From contig NZ_RCZD01000011.1 of NCBI RefSeq assembly GCF_006438725.1, positions 62,001 through 126,000 on the forward strand: a stretch of DNA of 64,000 nt, written 5' to 3'. The stretch comes from Ewingella americana (GTDB lineage: Bacteria > Pseudomonadota > Gammaproteobacteria > Enterobacterales > Enterobacteriaceae). The translations under genes and the position numbers were made by a program. The notes under the pieces were generated by a model. That model did not search any database, was not told where the DNA came from, and saw only the letters and a list, made by a program, of their open reading frames with translations. Positions 39,170 through 47,890 of the stretch are shown here, piece by piece (the stretch's first letter is position 1; every line of letters begins with the position of its first letter).

Positions 39170-39994
39170 ATGCGCACCTCTGTGAAACTCGCGGTAAAAC
39201 TCTCCCTGCTTTCAGCTTCTCTGGCTACCGCACTGATCCTCAGCGGTTGTGGGCCGAAGAAAGAAGATAATCACATCAAAGTCGGCATCAGTGCAGGCAT
39301 CGACCAGCCGTTATGGGACGCGGTGAAAAAAGTGGCTAAAGATAAATACAATCTGGATGTTGAAGTGGTGACTTTTACCGATTATGTCCTGCCGAACTCG
39401 GCGCTGAGCAGCGGTGATATTGATGCCAACTCCTTCCAGCACGTGCCTTATCTGGAAAAACAGATCAAAGAGCGCGGTTATAAATTGGCCGCAGTAGGCA
39501 ATACCTTTGTGTATCCGATTGCCGGATACTCGCGCAAAATTAAATCCGTTTCCGAACTGAAAGATAACGCGCAGGTGGCAGTGCCAAATGACCCGACTAA
39601 CCTTGGGCGGTCATTGCTGCTGTTGCAGAAACAGGGGCTGATCACACTAAAAGCCAACGTGGGCTTGCTGCCGACGTCGCTGGATATTGTGGAAAATCCG
39701 AAGCACCTGAAAATTGTTGAAATTGAAGCACCGCAGCTGACCCGCGCCATCGATGACGACAAAATCGATCTGGCAATCATCAATACCAACTATTCAAGTC
39801 AGGTTGGCCTGACGCCGGGCAAAAATGGGCTGTTTGTCGAAGACAAGAATTCACCGTACGTGAATGTCATCGTGGCGCGTGAAGATAATAAAGATAGCCA
39901 GAAAGTGAAGGACCTGGTTAAGGCCTATCAGACAGATGAAGTCGCCGCTGCGGCCGATAAAATCTATCACGGTGATGCGGTGAAAGGCTGGTAA
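39170..39994 (+). CDS. MetQ/NlpA-family substrate-binding lipoprotein
   Basis: A 274-residue lipoprotein. The signal is ALILSGC with the lipidated Cys near residue 24, after a charged start and hydrophobic stretch. The mature protein has VGISAGIDQPLWDAVKKVAKDKYNLDVEVVTFTDY and NSFQHVPYLEKQIKERGYKL, both standard for methionine-binding MetQ and NlpA. No metN or metI is adjacent, so it must be used by a transporter encoded elsewhere. The ATG at 39170 has an AAAGGAAAG site; the longer ORF from 39023 is not supported. Confidence 0.9.
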   Translation: MRTSVKLAVKLSLLSASLATALILSGCGPKKEDNHIKVGISAGIDQPLWDAVKKVAKDKYNLDVEVVTFTDYVLPNSALSSGDIDANSFQHVPYLEKQIKERGYKLAAVGNTFVYPIAGYSRKIKSVSELKDNAQVAVPNDPTNLGRSLLLLQKQGLITLKANVGLLPTSLDIVENPKHLKIVEIEAPQLTRAIDDDKIDLAIINTNYSSQVGLTPGKNGLFVEDKNSPYVNVIVAREDNKDSQKVKDLVKAYQTDEVAAAADKIYHGDAVKGW

Positions 39995-40034
39995 GGATTC
40001 TGTAATCCTGAGATTTTAAGATTACGTGATTCAC
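39995..40034. repeat. Satellite octamer array S3, parH-like
   Basis: Five octamers in 8-bp phase directly after the MetQ-like stop codon: ggattctg, taatcctg, agatttta, agattacg, tgattcac. All five have GATT or AATC at positions 2-5, as in the array upstream of parF. It lies between convergent genes. Confidence 0.68.
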
Positions 40035-40050
40035 TTTATAACCTGTTGAA

Positions 40051-40878
40051 TTAGTAGGCCGAAGGCGCAACACCAAAGGCCTGCCGGAAGGCGCGGTTGA
40101 AATGGCTTTGATCATAAAAGCCGACGGACGTCGCCACCTCTGCGATACTGCGGCCGGGCTTATTCAGCCAGCCGCAGGCCACTTCCAGCCGTAAACGTTT
40201 CAGCCACGCATAGGGCGTCATGCCGGTGCGCTGGCTGAAATGGCGCAGGAACTGAAAACGGTTTAACCCGCATAACCCCGCCATCTCGCTGAGGGAGATT
40301 TTCTCAGCGAGATGTGCGTAACAATACTCTTCAATCCGGCCCCAATGAGCGGTGGATAGCCCGCTAATCTCTTCTGCCTGCTTTGCCACGTTTAACGCCA
40401 CAAACAGCGGCTCCAGCGTGGCCAGATATTGCTCATCGAATGAGTGACCCGCAGCGCCAGTATTTAACGTCATCTGTTGATGCAGCGCAGTCAGGTGCTG
40501 GCTCAGGTGAGGCGACTCAATAATTTCCGGCCGCAGTGCCAGCGTCTGCCTATGTCCTGAAAACTCTTCAGCCAGACTGTCGAGCAGCGCCGGTGCGACG
40601 CGAAAGGTGCGCAGGGAATAGGCGTTACTGTTTTCGGGCGTCCCGGTATGGACTTCGCCAGGCGGCATAATCGAAATACGCCCCGCGGCTAGCACGCCGT
40701 TCTGACCGGCAAACCGCTGGCGTTGTGCGCCTTCGGCGATCAGGCCGATGTGGTAATCCAGATGGAAATGCGGCTCGAAGCTGAAATCAGTGAAATGCGC
40801 TTCACCCAGCACCATACCCGGAATGTCATCCGGGCGGTAATAGCGGACCTGGTCCTTCTTACGGCTGGGGGTGGCCAT
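40051..40878 (-). CDS. AraC-family transcriptional regulator with cupin domain
   Basis: A 275-residue regulator: an N-terminal cupin-like sensing domain (about 15-95, PDDIPGMVLGEAHFTDFSFEPHFHLDYHIGLI) and a C-terminal AraC double helix-turn-helix (ISLSEMAGLCGLNRFQFLRHFSQRTGMTPYAWLKRLRL and SVGFYDQSHFNRAFRQAFG). It follows tehB after five bases on the same strand, so it is probably co-transcribed with it. Confidence 0.88.
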   Translation of the reverse strand: MATPSRKKDQVRYYRPDDIPGMVLGEAHFTDFSFEPHFHLDYHIGLIAEGAQRQRFAGQNGVLAAGRISIMPPGEVHTGTPENSNAYSLRTFRVAPALLDSLAEEFSGHRQTLALRPEIIESPHLSQHLTALHQQMTLNTGAAGHSFDEQYLATLEPLFVALNVAKQAEEISGLSTAHWGRIEEYCYAHLAEKISLSEMAGLCGLNRFQFLRHFSQRTGMTPYAWLKRLRLEVACGWLNKPGRSIAEVATSVGFYDQSHFNRAFRQAFGVAPSAY

Positions 40879-40883
40879 CGCGG

Positions 40884-41498
40884 TCAGGCTATTTTCTGTG
40901 CCAGCAAGGTCGCGAAGCGCATTTTGTAGCGGTTGCCGTTTTCGTCACGTTTATGCAGTTCACCGACGTCTTCGTTGTATTTCACTATTTTCCAGTCAGC
41001 ATAATCGTTGCGCAGTTCACCGGGCTGGAAGCTGAACGGGAAGGGGATAGGGCAAGGGTAATCCGGGCTGTCCATCGCAGCGACAATCAGGTTGTAGCCC
41101 CCGACGCGGGTGCTGGAATGCATATCAGCAATGATGTTGGGGATGCTGTCGCGCTGCAAAAACATCATCACCACGGTGGAGAGAATAAAGTCATAATTTC
41201 CGCTAAAGCGATGGGTATTGAGATCGACTTCGCTGGCGGTGATATTTTGCAAGGATTCGGCCCGGATTATGTCGTTGAGTTTACCGATACTCTGCGGGTT
41301 GTGATCCCAGGCGGTGACTGTCGAACCCTTGAGGTTCAGGTACAGCGAGTTTCGTCCGCTGCCACAGCCTAAATCCAGTACTTGCCCGACAGGAACTAAC
41401 GTGGCTGCGTGGATCACTTCTGAATGGGTGCGTGTCAGGCCGTATTTATCAGCGTAAAAGTCTTCGGCGCTAACAGGTGCGGCGGATTGGTTGTCCAT
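40884..41498 (-). CDS. tehB: Tellurite-resistance methyltransferase TehB
   Basis: S-adenosylmethionine-dependent methyltransferase of 204 residues. The SAM-binding motif LDLGCGSGRNSLYL is at about 42-55, and DFILSTVVMMFLQRDSIPNIIADM and GGYNLIVAAMDSPDYPCPIPFPFSFQPGELR follow E. coli TehB closely. It gives tellurite tolerance by methylation when expressed. The partner tehA is not next to it. A GAGG site precedes the ATG. Confidence 0.93.
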   Translation of the reverse strand: MDNQSAAPVSAEDFYADKYGLTRTHSEVIHAATLVPVGQVLDLGCGSGRNSLYLNLKGSTVTAWDHNPQSIGKLNDIIRAESLQNITASEVDLNTHRFSGNYDFILSTVVMMFLQRDSIPNIIADMHSSTRVGGYNLIVAAMDSPDYPCPIPFPFSFQPGELRNDYADWKIVKYNEDVGELHKRDENGNRYKMRFATLLAQKIA

Positions 41499-42036
41499 AA
41501 GTGGGCCTCGTGATGTCCATCGTCAAAAAGATGCCGCTATTATCCTCTTAAACAGGTATTTTTCCTTCCAATTTTTTCCGTTTGCAGACAGGAAATCTTT
41601 CCACATAAGAAGGGTATGAAGGTCAGCGTAGTGGCTGAGCCTCAACGTGCTGCTTTGTGTTGCAAAAAAGCGATAAATCCCCGAATTTATGCAGAGCATA
41701 GCGGCTAATGGCGTCGAGCGTGCAATGTCTCCAGCAAACAAACATTGGCATAGAAAATCGCTGTATTTTAGGGTGACAAGGTCATTTCTTTCGATGGTAT
41801 GACTCATGCCCTTATTTCAATAAGTGTCTTAATGAAATTTAGATATCTGCGGATATTGCGGGCAACTCAGCTTTCTTAAAATATGAGGCAGCTGGACATG
41901 TCTATTATATATAAGCCATAGTATAATAGATCCCGACATATGAAACATATTCCTGTATGTTATTACCGTGTCTTTTCATCGGTTAGAATTTCAATCCTCT
42001 ATATTAATTAATAAAGACCAGGAAGGATTTTCCATC
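41499..42036. other. Intergenic region with a lone iteron
   Basis: About 540 AT-rich bases upstream of tehB and before a frameshifted small gene. The only structure I can support is the inverted iteron at 41588-41606. A 94-codon frame on the minus strand (41523-41807) has no family likeness and runs through the iteron, so it is not called. Confidence 0.5.
41588..41606 (-). repeat. Solitary inverted iteron, perfect match to the best origin copy
   Basis: On the minus strand it reads ATGTGGAAAGATTTCCTGT, identical to the origin iteron at 17566-17584, but 23.5 kb away and in the opposite orientation. Confidence 0.88.
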
Positions 42037-42386
42037 ATGTTAGAGTATATTACACCATCACTCATTGATTTATTAACCCCCCGCAGCCCTTGTGGAGGAA
42101 CAGAAAATGTTAATAAGGGGAATATTCATTTCTTTGGAGAGGTTATAGTAAATACACTGAATGTTGAAATAAAAAGACTGGGATACACGGGGGTAAGCTA
42201 ATTTGGCATAACGATGAAACGGGTAATCCATTTAGTCCTGGTTTTGACGAAAAAGATAAGCCCATATTTTTTCTTCCTACAGGCGAGGTTTTTTTAGCCA
42301 CGTCAAAGCATCAATTAATTACTTTCTATCACATGTTAAAATCAAAAGGCTATGCTCCTGAATACAGCCCACGGTTTGGGTTTTAA
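42037..42386 (+). pseudogene. Unknown small protein gene, frameshifted in a G-run
   Basis: The first frame starts at 42037 with an AGGAAGGA ribosome site (MLEYITPSLIDLLTPRSPC...) and stops at 42201. A second frame continues with coding-like sequence (LIWHNDETGNPFSPGFDEKDKP...YAPEYSPRFGF) to a stop at 42384-42386. The joint falls at a run of five G (42189-42193): one more G would give ...RLGYTGGKLIWHNDETG... and a protein of about 116 residues. I do not recognise the family. The AT-rich, Asn/Lys/Phe-rich sequence differs from the neighbours and suggests foreign origin. It could be a mutation, a sequencing error or a slippage switch. Confidence 0.55.
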
Positions 42387-42634
42387 GCATAAGTCTCTCC
42401 AGATTATCTTATCGATTTATGACAAAGTATCCTCATAAGATCCTTTGTCATAAAGGGTAATTAGACATCCTTTAAAAATAATAATCTCTCTTAACGTACG
42501 CTTCCGTTCCATTAGCTCTCAAACTTTTCTGAGGGAACTTCAGGTATATGGCATTAAGTCTGTTGAGCGTAAGAAAAGAAAACTGAGCCAAAGTAAGACG
42601 GCTGAGACGTCAGGCAGCAAGACTCCCCTGACTG

Positions 42635-44005
42635 TCAGGGTCTGCTGCTCGTCCTCGAGCCGATAAGTATTGCGGCCCAAAACACGCCCGCAAGCAATGA
42701 CAACGTGATACCGACCAGAACGGCGAGGTAAATCCCTTCGGCAGGTGGTTGAAATGCGCTCAGCAGACCGCCAAAAATCGCCACCCCAAGGGCCGAGCCT
42801 GTTTGTCTGCTCGCGTTGAGCACACCAGCTCCGACGCCTGCTTGTTCCTGTGTCACCTTACTCATGAGTGCAGCGGTTGCTACCGGGGTAATAATGCCCG
42901 CTGCCAGGCCGAGCGCCGGAAAAAATAGCGCAATATGCCAGTAGGGCACATCGTCTCTCAGGCCAAACAGGCCGACAAACCCTACGGCGTATAAAACACA
43001 GCACCCGGATATCAGCCTAATCGGGCCGAAGACTTTATTCAGTTTCCCGGAGATAAAACTGCCCGTTGTCACCATCACGGTTAAAGGCAGGAAAGCCATA
43101 CCTGAATCAAAGGGCGACCACCCGCGGATCTGCTGAAAATACATGCTTAACAGGAAAAATAGCCCATAAAAAACCAGCGCAGACATCAGTGACACAACGA
43201 CAGACGCTGAAAATAGAGGAAGGCGGAACAAGGCCAAAGGCAGCATAGGATATTGATGTGTTCGCTCAGTCAGAATAAAACCAGCCCATGAGCTTAAGGC
43301 GATGAACACGCCAAAGCGTATCTCGTTATCTTGCCATCCCAGTTGGGGAACCTGAATCAGCACGGCCATCGAGCTGCTCAGTGCAATAATTACCCACAGC
43401 TGGCCCGCTAAGTCCAACGCCCTATTCAGTTGCACCCTGGGTGGCGTGTTGATCCGCATTGCCAATACCATTGCTGACAACGCTACCGGCACATTCAGCA
43501 GGAAAATGCTTCGCCAACCCAGCAGCTGAATAATGATCCCACCCAACAACGGACCTGCGGCCATAGCGAGTCCCCCGCATCCAGCCCAGACGGCAATGGC
43601 TTTAGCCCGTTGATGTGCTTTGGGAAAAGCTTCATTAATTAACGACAGCGAGGAGGGGACAAGGAGTGAGGCACCGATCCCCTGCAAGACTCTGGCCACG
43701 ATAAGCACCGTCAGCGTTGAAGACTGCCCACAAATGAGCGAGGCAACGGCAAATAAGAGCAGGCCCGCAACATAAATATTTTTGGCCCCGAGTTTGTCTC
43801 CCAACGCCCCCCCACTGAGCAGCAGGGCCGCGAAGGTCAAGGTATAGGCATTCACTATCCATTGCAGCCCGGCTATCGTCGAATGCAAACTGAGCGCAAT
43901 GTCCGAAAGTGCCACATTCACGATACTGGTATCGAGTATCACGATGATGTAACTCAGGCTGGTGGCGAGCAGAACCTGCCGTTGATGGGGGGAAAGGTTT
44001 TTCAT
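42635..44005 (-). CDS. MFS drug exporter, DHA2 (14-helix) family
   Basis: A 456-residue transporter with about fourteen membrane segments. Family motifs are LDTSIVNVALSDIALSLHSTIAGLQWIVNAYTL near residue 25 and RVLQGIGASLLVPSSLSLINEAFP near 104, typical of EmrB/QacA exporters. No strong ribosome site is visible before the ATG. It is divergent from an ArsR-type regulator with 122 bases between starts. Substrates are unknown. Confidence 0.88.
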   Translation of the reverse strand: MKNLSPHQRQVLLATSLSYIIVILDTSIVNVALSDIALSLHSTIAGLQWIVNAYTLTFAALLLSGGALGDKLGAKNIYVAGLLLFAVASLICGQSSTLTVLIVARVLQGIGASLLVPSSLSLINEAFPKAHQRAKAIAVWAGCGGLAMAAGPLLGGIIIQLLGWRSIFLLNVPVALSAMVLAMRINTPPRVQLNRALDLAGQLWVIIALSSSMAVLIQVPQLGWQDNEIRFGVFIALSSWAGFILTERTHQYPMLPLALFRLPLFSASVVVSLMSALVFYGLFFLLSMYFQQIRGWSPFDSGMAFLPLTVMVTTGSFISGKLNKVFGPIRLISGCCVLYAVGFVGLFGLRDDVPYWHIALFFPALGLAAGIITPVATAALMSKVTQEQAGVGAGVLNASRQTGSALGVAIFGGLLSAFQPPAEGIYLAVLVGITLSLLAGVFWAAILIGSRTSSRP

Positions 44006-44127
44006 GTCAAAGCATCGCGTGGTAATGAGGATAATGGACTATACCTTTATGCTCATTCGCCATGATTCGACCAAAATCGAAGTGTGCACTTTTCTCTTAA
44101 CGCCCCTCACCATGAGGCTGGATAATA

Positions 44128-44922
44128 ATGAATCAATTTCAAATTTCAGTAGTGGCTCATCTCATTGCCGAGCCGGTCCGATCGGTGATGTTGATCATGT
44201 TATCTGGCGGCGAAGCTTTCTCCGCCGGGGCATTGGCAGAGGCGGCAGGAGTGACGGCACAAACCGCGAGTTTTCACCTGGCAAAGTTACGGGAAGGCGG
44301 GCTGGTGAGCGTAGAATCGGCTGGCCGCTACCGTTATTTCCGCTTAGCCGGGCCCCATATTGCGCACCTGCTTGAGAGCCTGGCGTCGGTGGGGCCGGTG
44401 ACGTCTACCTGGCTGACCACCCCGAGCCCGGCGGCGAAAAATTTGCGTTTTGCCCGCTGCTGTTACGATCATCTGGCCGGGCAAGCCGGCGTTGCCATTA
44501 CGCAGGGGATGCTTAATCGCCATCTGATTATGAAATGTGATAACTCGCAGTACTCCCTGACAGAAGCCGGTTTCAGGTGGTTTGAGGAGCAAGGCATTGA
44601 ACTGGCAGAAAGGGGCTTAGGAAAGACAGAGACTATTCGCGGGTGTCTCGACTGGACAGAGCGGCAATACCATCTTGCCGGCCCCCTCGGCGCGCAAATG
44701 CTGCATGTGTTTATTGAGAAAAAGTGGGTCGTCCGTCAGGCGGACTCGCGGGCCTTAAAGGTCACCGCCACGGGCTGGGAAGCATTTGAAAAGCATTTCG
44801 GCATGGGCTACCAGAAGGGAAACATCACTCTGGAGCAGGACGATGTCGTTTTTTTAGAACGCAATCGTCCTGCCACCATCATTCCCCTAAACAACTTGCC
44901 AATAAAGTCTTCTAAACGATGA
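44128..44922 (+). CDS. ArsR-type winged-helix regulator with long C-terminal domain
   Basis: A 264-residue regulator. The winged helix at about residues 8-80 (AGALAEAAGVTAQTASFHLAKLREGGLVSVESAGRYRYFRLA) is ArsR/SmtB-like, but the protein is more than twice the usual size. The rest is an unassigned domain with two DY/YH-Leu-rich helical stretches. There is no clear Cys metal site (RCCYDHLAG near residue 110 is the only vicinal pair). It is divergent from the MFS exporter and likely controls it. Confidence 0.85.
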   Translation: MNQFQISVVAHLIAEPVRSVMLIMLSGGEAFSAGALAEAAGVTAQTASFHLAKLREGGLVSVESAGRYRYFRLAGPHIAHLLESLASVGPVTSTWLTTPSPAAKNLRFARCCYDHLAGQAGVAITQGMLNRHLIMKCDNSQYSLTEAGFRWFEEQGIELAERGLGKTETIRGCLDWTERQYHLAGPLGAQMLHVFIEKKWVVRQADSRALKVTATGWEAFEKHFGMGYQKGNITLEQDDVVFLERNRPATIIPLNNLPIKSSKR

Positions 44923-44952
44923 GAGGGTGTATCTTGCCCTCATTACTGTCAT

Positions 44953-44970
44953 ACTGTATGTAATCACAGT
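44953..44970. promoter_or_regulatory. LexA (SOS) box upstream of yebG
   Basis: TACTGTATGTAATCACAGTG-type site: CTGT at 44954-44957, eight bases, ACAG at 44966-44969, a full match to the consensus CTGT-N8-ACAG. It lies 15 bases before the yebG start codon. Confidence 0.93.
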
Positions 44971-44984
44971 GTAAGGAGCGAATC

Positions 44985-45329
44985 ATGGCTGTTGTAACAA
45001 AATTTGTTGTGGTCAGAAAAGGTGAAGAGAAGATGACATTTGCCAACAAAAAAGAAGCGGATGCTTACGATAAAATGCTCGATATGGCTGACGCCTTCAG
45101 TGAGTGGCTGCTCAAGAGCGATCTTCAACTGGACGACGCCGTGGCTGAAAATATCGCGCTTTATCTGGCTGAACAAAAAGATGCCGTTCAGCATATTCTG
45201 CGTACCAGCAAATTGCCGGAAGCGGAAAGTATTGAACAGCCCGTCGCTGAGACAGAAGAACCCGCAGAACCGATAGATGCTGAAGAAGCAACAAGCAGTA
45301 AAAAGGCCCGTTCAGTGAAAGCCGCCTGA
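44985..45329 (+). CDS. yebG: SOS-inducible DNA-damage protein YebG
   Basis: A 114-residue protein. The N-terminal 60 residues (VVRKGEEKMTFANKKEADAYDKMLDMADAFSEWLL) match E. coli YebG, which is induced by DNA damage through LexA; its biochemical role is unknown. The C-terminal tail is acidic, then basic (SSKKARSVKAA), and longer than in E. coli. An AAGGAG site and a perfect LexA box lie directly upstream. Confidence 0.93.
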   Translation: MAVVTKFVVVRKGEEKMTFANKKEADAYDKMLDMADAFSEWLLKSDLQLDDAVAENIALYLAEQKDAVQHILRTSKLPEAESIEQPVAETEEPAEPIDAEEATSSKKARSVKAA

Positions 45330-45367
45330 ATGGCTGACTAAAGCGCGCCCTGAATGTAAAATGCGCT

Positions 45368-45396
45368 CAGGCTTTCTTGCTCAGTGAGGAAGCCTG
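45368..45396 (+). terminator. Hairpin downstream of yebG
   Basis: CAGGCTT/AAGCCTG stem with partial inner pairing, 39 bases after the yebG stop. No T-run follows directly, so termination is uncertain. Confidence 0.4.
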
Positions 45397-45489
45397 CGGT
45401 TCATTATCAGTTTCCTTCGTATGTGTGTTACCCCCCCTTTTTTTTTCCAAAATTGATAGGCCACTTAACCATCGCGTAGTGGCCTGGCT

Positions 45490-46383
45490 TCACCCGCTCA
45501 CCCGGCTTTGCAAAAAATCAATAAAGGCCCGCACTTTTTCCGGGACGTGGCGGGTATTGGGGTAGAGCGCGTAAATCCCTTGCTGAGGAAAACGGTGATC
45601 GGGTAGCAGAAGGGTCAGACGACCGGCGGCGATATCCTCCTGCACCAGCCACGCCGGAAGCAGGGCGACGCCCGCACCGCTCAGAGCAAAGGCCAGTAAG
45701 GACGCCGCGCTGTCAGCCGTCAGCATCGGGGAGTTAGCGTTAAACAGCACGGTTTCACCGGCGGGCGTCACTACCTGCCAGGTTAAAGGCGTGGCGAGGC
45801 GGCTGTGGGCAATCCAGCGTGCTTGTTCAAGCTGCTTAAGATCTGCCATCTGCCCGCCGTAAGGCTGTAAATACGCGGCGGACGCCACGGGAAAAATAGC
45901 GAAGTGGTCGATCAGCGCCGCGTGATGGCTGGAATCTGCCAGCTGGCCCAAACGGATCGCCACGTCAAACCGCCCTGAGATCAGGTCATCATGACTTGAC
46001 GAAGAAACGTGCTGAATGCGCAGTTGCGGATGCAGCGCGGTAAAAGCCGCCAGTGCCGAAACTACCACCCGTGCGCCATACTCCGGCGTAGTCGTGATGC
46101 GCAGCAGTCCGCTGAACCCGGCATGGTCGCGGCGCACGTCGTCGAGCACGCTTTCTGCATCCTGCAACAGTTGCAGGCAACGCTGATAAAAACGCTCGCC
46201 GGCATCGGTCATGGCGATGCGCCGGGTCGTGCGGGTCAGCAGCGAGACACCAAGTTCCGCCTCCAACTGCTTGATATTAAAACTCACCACCGCTTTGGTC
46301 AGCCCCAGTGTCTGAGCGGCGGCCGTAAAACTGCCGGCAGCCACCACCGCCACAAACATCTCCAGCCGCTGCAAATTCAGCAT
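45490..46383 (-). CDS. LysR-family transcriptional regulator
   Basis: A 297-residue regulator of the common short-signal type. The winged helix is in MLNLQRLEMFVAVVAAGSFTAAAQTLGLTKAVVSFNIKQLEAELGVSLLTRTTR, at residues 1-54. The ATG at 46383 has an AAGGAAG site; the longer frame (46413) adds ten residues without support. It is divergent from an MFS exporter, with 124 bases between starts, and probably controls it. Confidence 0.9.
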   Translation of the reverse strand: MLNLQRLEMFVAVVAAGSFTAAAQTLGLTKAVVSFNIKQLEAELGVSLLTRTTRRIAMTDAGERFYQRCLQLLQDAESVLDDVRRDHAGFSGLLRITTTPEYGARVVVSALAAFTALHPQLRIQHVSSSSHDDLISGRFDVAIRLGQLADSSHHAALIDHFAIFPVASAAYLQPYGGQMADLKQLEQARWIAHSRLATPLTWQVVTPAGETVLFNANSPMLTADSAASLLAFALSGAGVALLPAWLVQEDIAAGRLTLLLPDHRFPQQGIYALYPNTRHVPEKVRAFIDFLQSRVSG

Positions 46384-46507
46384 CTCACTTCCTTTCATAA
46401 GGCAGATTGTCAAAATACATTTGACAGTGTAACTGCCGCAGGCGGATTTATCCCGCCTTAATCCCCCTCTACACTGCGTGCCTGATAGTATTTCTTATGA
46501 GAAAACG

Positions 46508-47890
46508 ATGACCTACCGGACGCGTGTCGCCTGCGTTTACCTGCTGGGCTTTTTTATCGATCTGATCAACATGTTTATTGCCAACGTGGCCTACCCGGAT
46601 ATTGCGCGATACTTTGATACGCCGGTCAGTCTGCTGGCCTGGGTGAGTAATGGCTATATTCTCGGGCTGACGTTGATCATCCCGCTCAGCGGCTGGCTGG
46701 CGAAACGTGTCGGCTCAAAGCGTCTTTTTATGCTGTCGTTGCTGATTTTTATGCTCGGCAGCGGCGGTGCGGGCAGTGCGTCATCCATGACGCAGCTGAT
46801 CGGTTGGCGGTTAGTGCAGGGGCTGGGCGGTGGTCTGCTGATCCCGCTTGGGCAGACGCTGACCTATGCGTTGTACCGCAGCCATGAACGCGCCAGATTG
46901 TCCGCTGCCATCATGCTGGTGGGTTTACTGGCCCCGGCGCTGTCGCCTGCGCTCGGTGGAATCATTGTCGACAACGTCAGCTGGCGCTGGGTATTTTTTG
47001 CCAGCCTGCCGCTGGCGATAGTGGCGCTGATCCTGGCCGGATACTGGCTGAAATCGGACAGGCCAACCCGACCTGCGGAGCCGCTGGATCTCAGCGGTCT
47101 GCTGACCTCTTGCGGCGCGCTGACGCTTATCCTGCTGGGGCTGACCCGTATGGGTGAAGCGCACCAGGAGGTATCCGGCGGATTGATGCTGTTGGGAGGC
47201 ATCGCGCTGATGGCGTGGTATGTGCGCGGCGCACTGCGCAAACCGCAGCCGCTGCTGAACCTGCGGCTGGTGCAGGATCCGCTGCTGCGCATTGCGATGC
47301 TTATCTATCAGTTTATCCCTGGCCTGTTTACCGGCGTCAGCCTGGTTGCCATGCTGTACCTGCAAAATCAACTGGGCATGCGGGCCGGTGAGGTGGGGGC
47401 ATTGATGCTGCCGTGGGCGCTGGCTGCGTTTGTGGCCATCAGCCTGACCGGCAAACAGTTTAACCGCTGGGGGCCGCGTCCGCTGTTTATTACGGGTTGC
47501 GTGATGCAGGGGATGGGTATTGCTTTATTGACCCAAATCAGCACGTCAGGTGACGTTGTCACTTCTGTTGCTGCGTTTACCCTGATGGGATTTGGCAGCA
47601 GCCTGTGCAGCAGCACGGCGCAGAGTTGTGCTTTTATCCAGATTAAGGATACCCAGCTGGCGGACGCCAGCGCGCTGTGGAACATCAACCGTCAGCTGAG
47701 TTTCTGTTTTGGCGTCACGCTGCTCAGCTTATTGCTCAATCTGTTGCTCGGCCAGGCGGGCATTGCTTCGCAACAGGCTTACCGCCTCTGTTTTGCGCTG
47801 GCTGCCGGTAGTGTCGTCATTCCGATTTTACTGTGCCTGCGGATAGCCAACCGCAACGTGATCTTTACCCTGAACCAGGAGAAACCATGA
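46508..47890 (+). CDS. MFS drug exporter, DHA2 (14-helix) family
   Basis: A 460-residue transporter with about fourteen membrane segments, marked by MFIANVAYPDIARYFDTPVSLLAWVSNGYIL near residue 25 and GWRLVQGLGGGLLIPLGQTLTYALY near 100. The ATG at 46508 is preferred; an in-frame GTG at 46478 adds ten residues. It overlaps by four bases the start of a small SnoaL-like protein gene. The substrate is unknown. Confidence 0.88.
   Translation: MTYRTRVACVYLLGFFIDLINMFIANVAYPDIARYFDTPVSLLAWVSNGYILGLTLIIPLSGWLAKRVGSKRLFMLSLLIFMLGSGGAGSASSMTQLIGWRLVQGLGGGLLIPLGQTLTYALYRSHERARLSAAIMLVGLLAPALSPALGGIIVDNVSWRWVFFASLPLAIVALILAGYWLKSDRPTRPAEPLDLSGLLTSCGALTLILLGLTRMGEAHQEVSGGLMLLGGIALMAWYVRGALRKPQPLLNLRLVQDPLLRIAMLIYQFIPGLFTGVSLVAMLYLQNQLGMRAGEVGALMLPWALAAFVAISLTGKQFNRWGPRPLFITGCVMQGMGIALLTQISTSGDVVTSVAAFTLMGFGSSLCSSTAQSCAFIQIKDTQLADASALWNINRQLSFCFGVTLLSLLLNLLLGQAGIASQQAYRLCFALAAGSVVIPILLCLRIANRNVIFTLNQEKP

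Noticed and set aside
41523-41807. 94-codon minus-strand frame
   Set aside because: No family likeness, poorly spaced ribosome site, and it runs through the perfect iteron.
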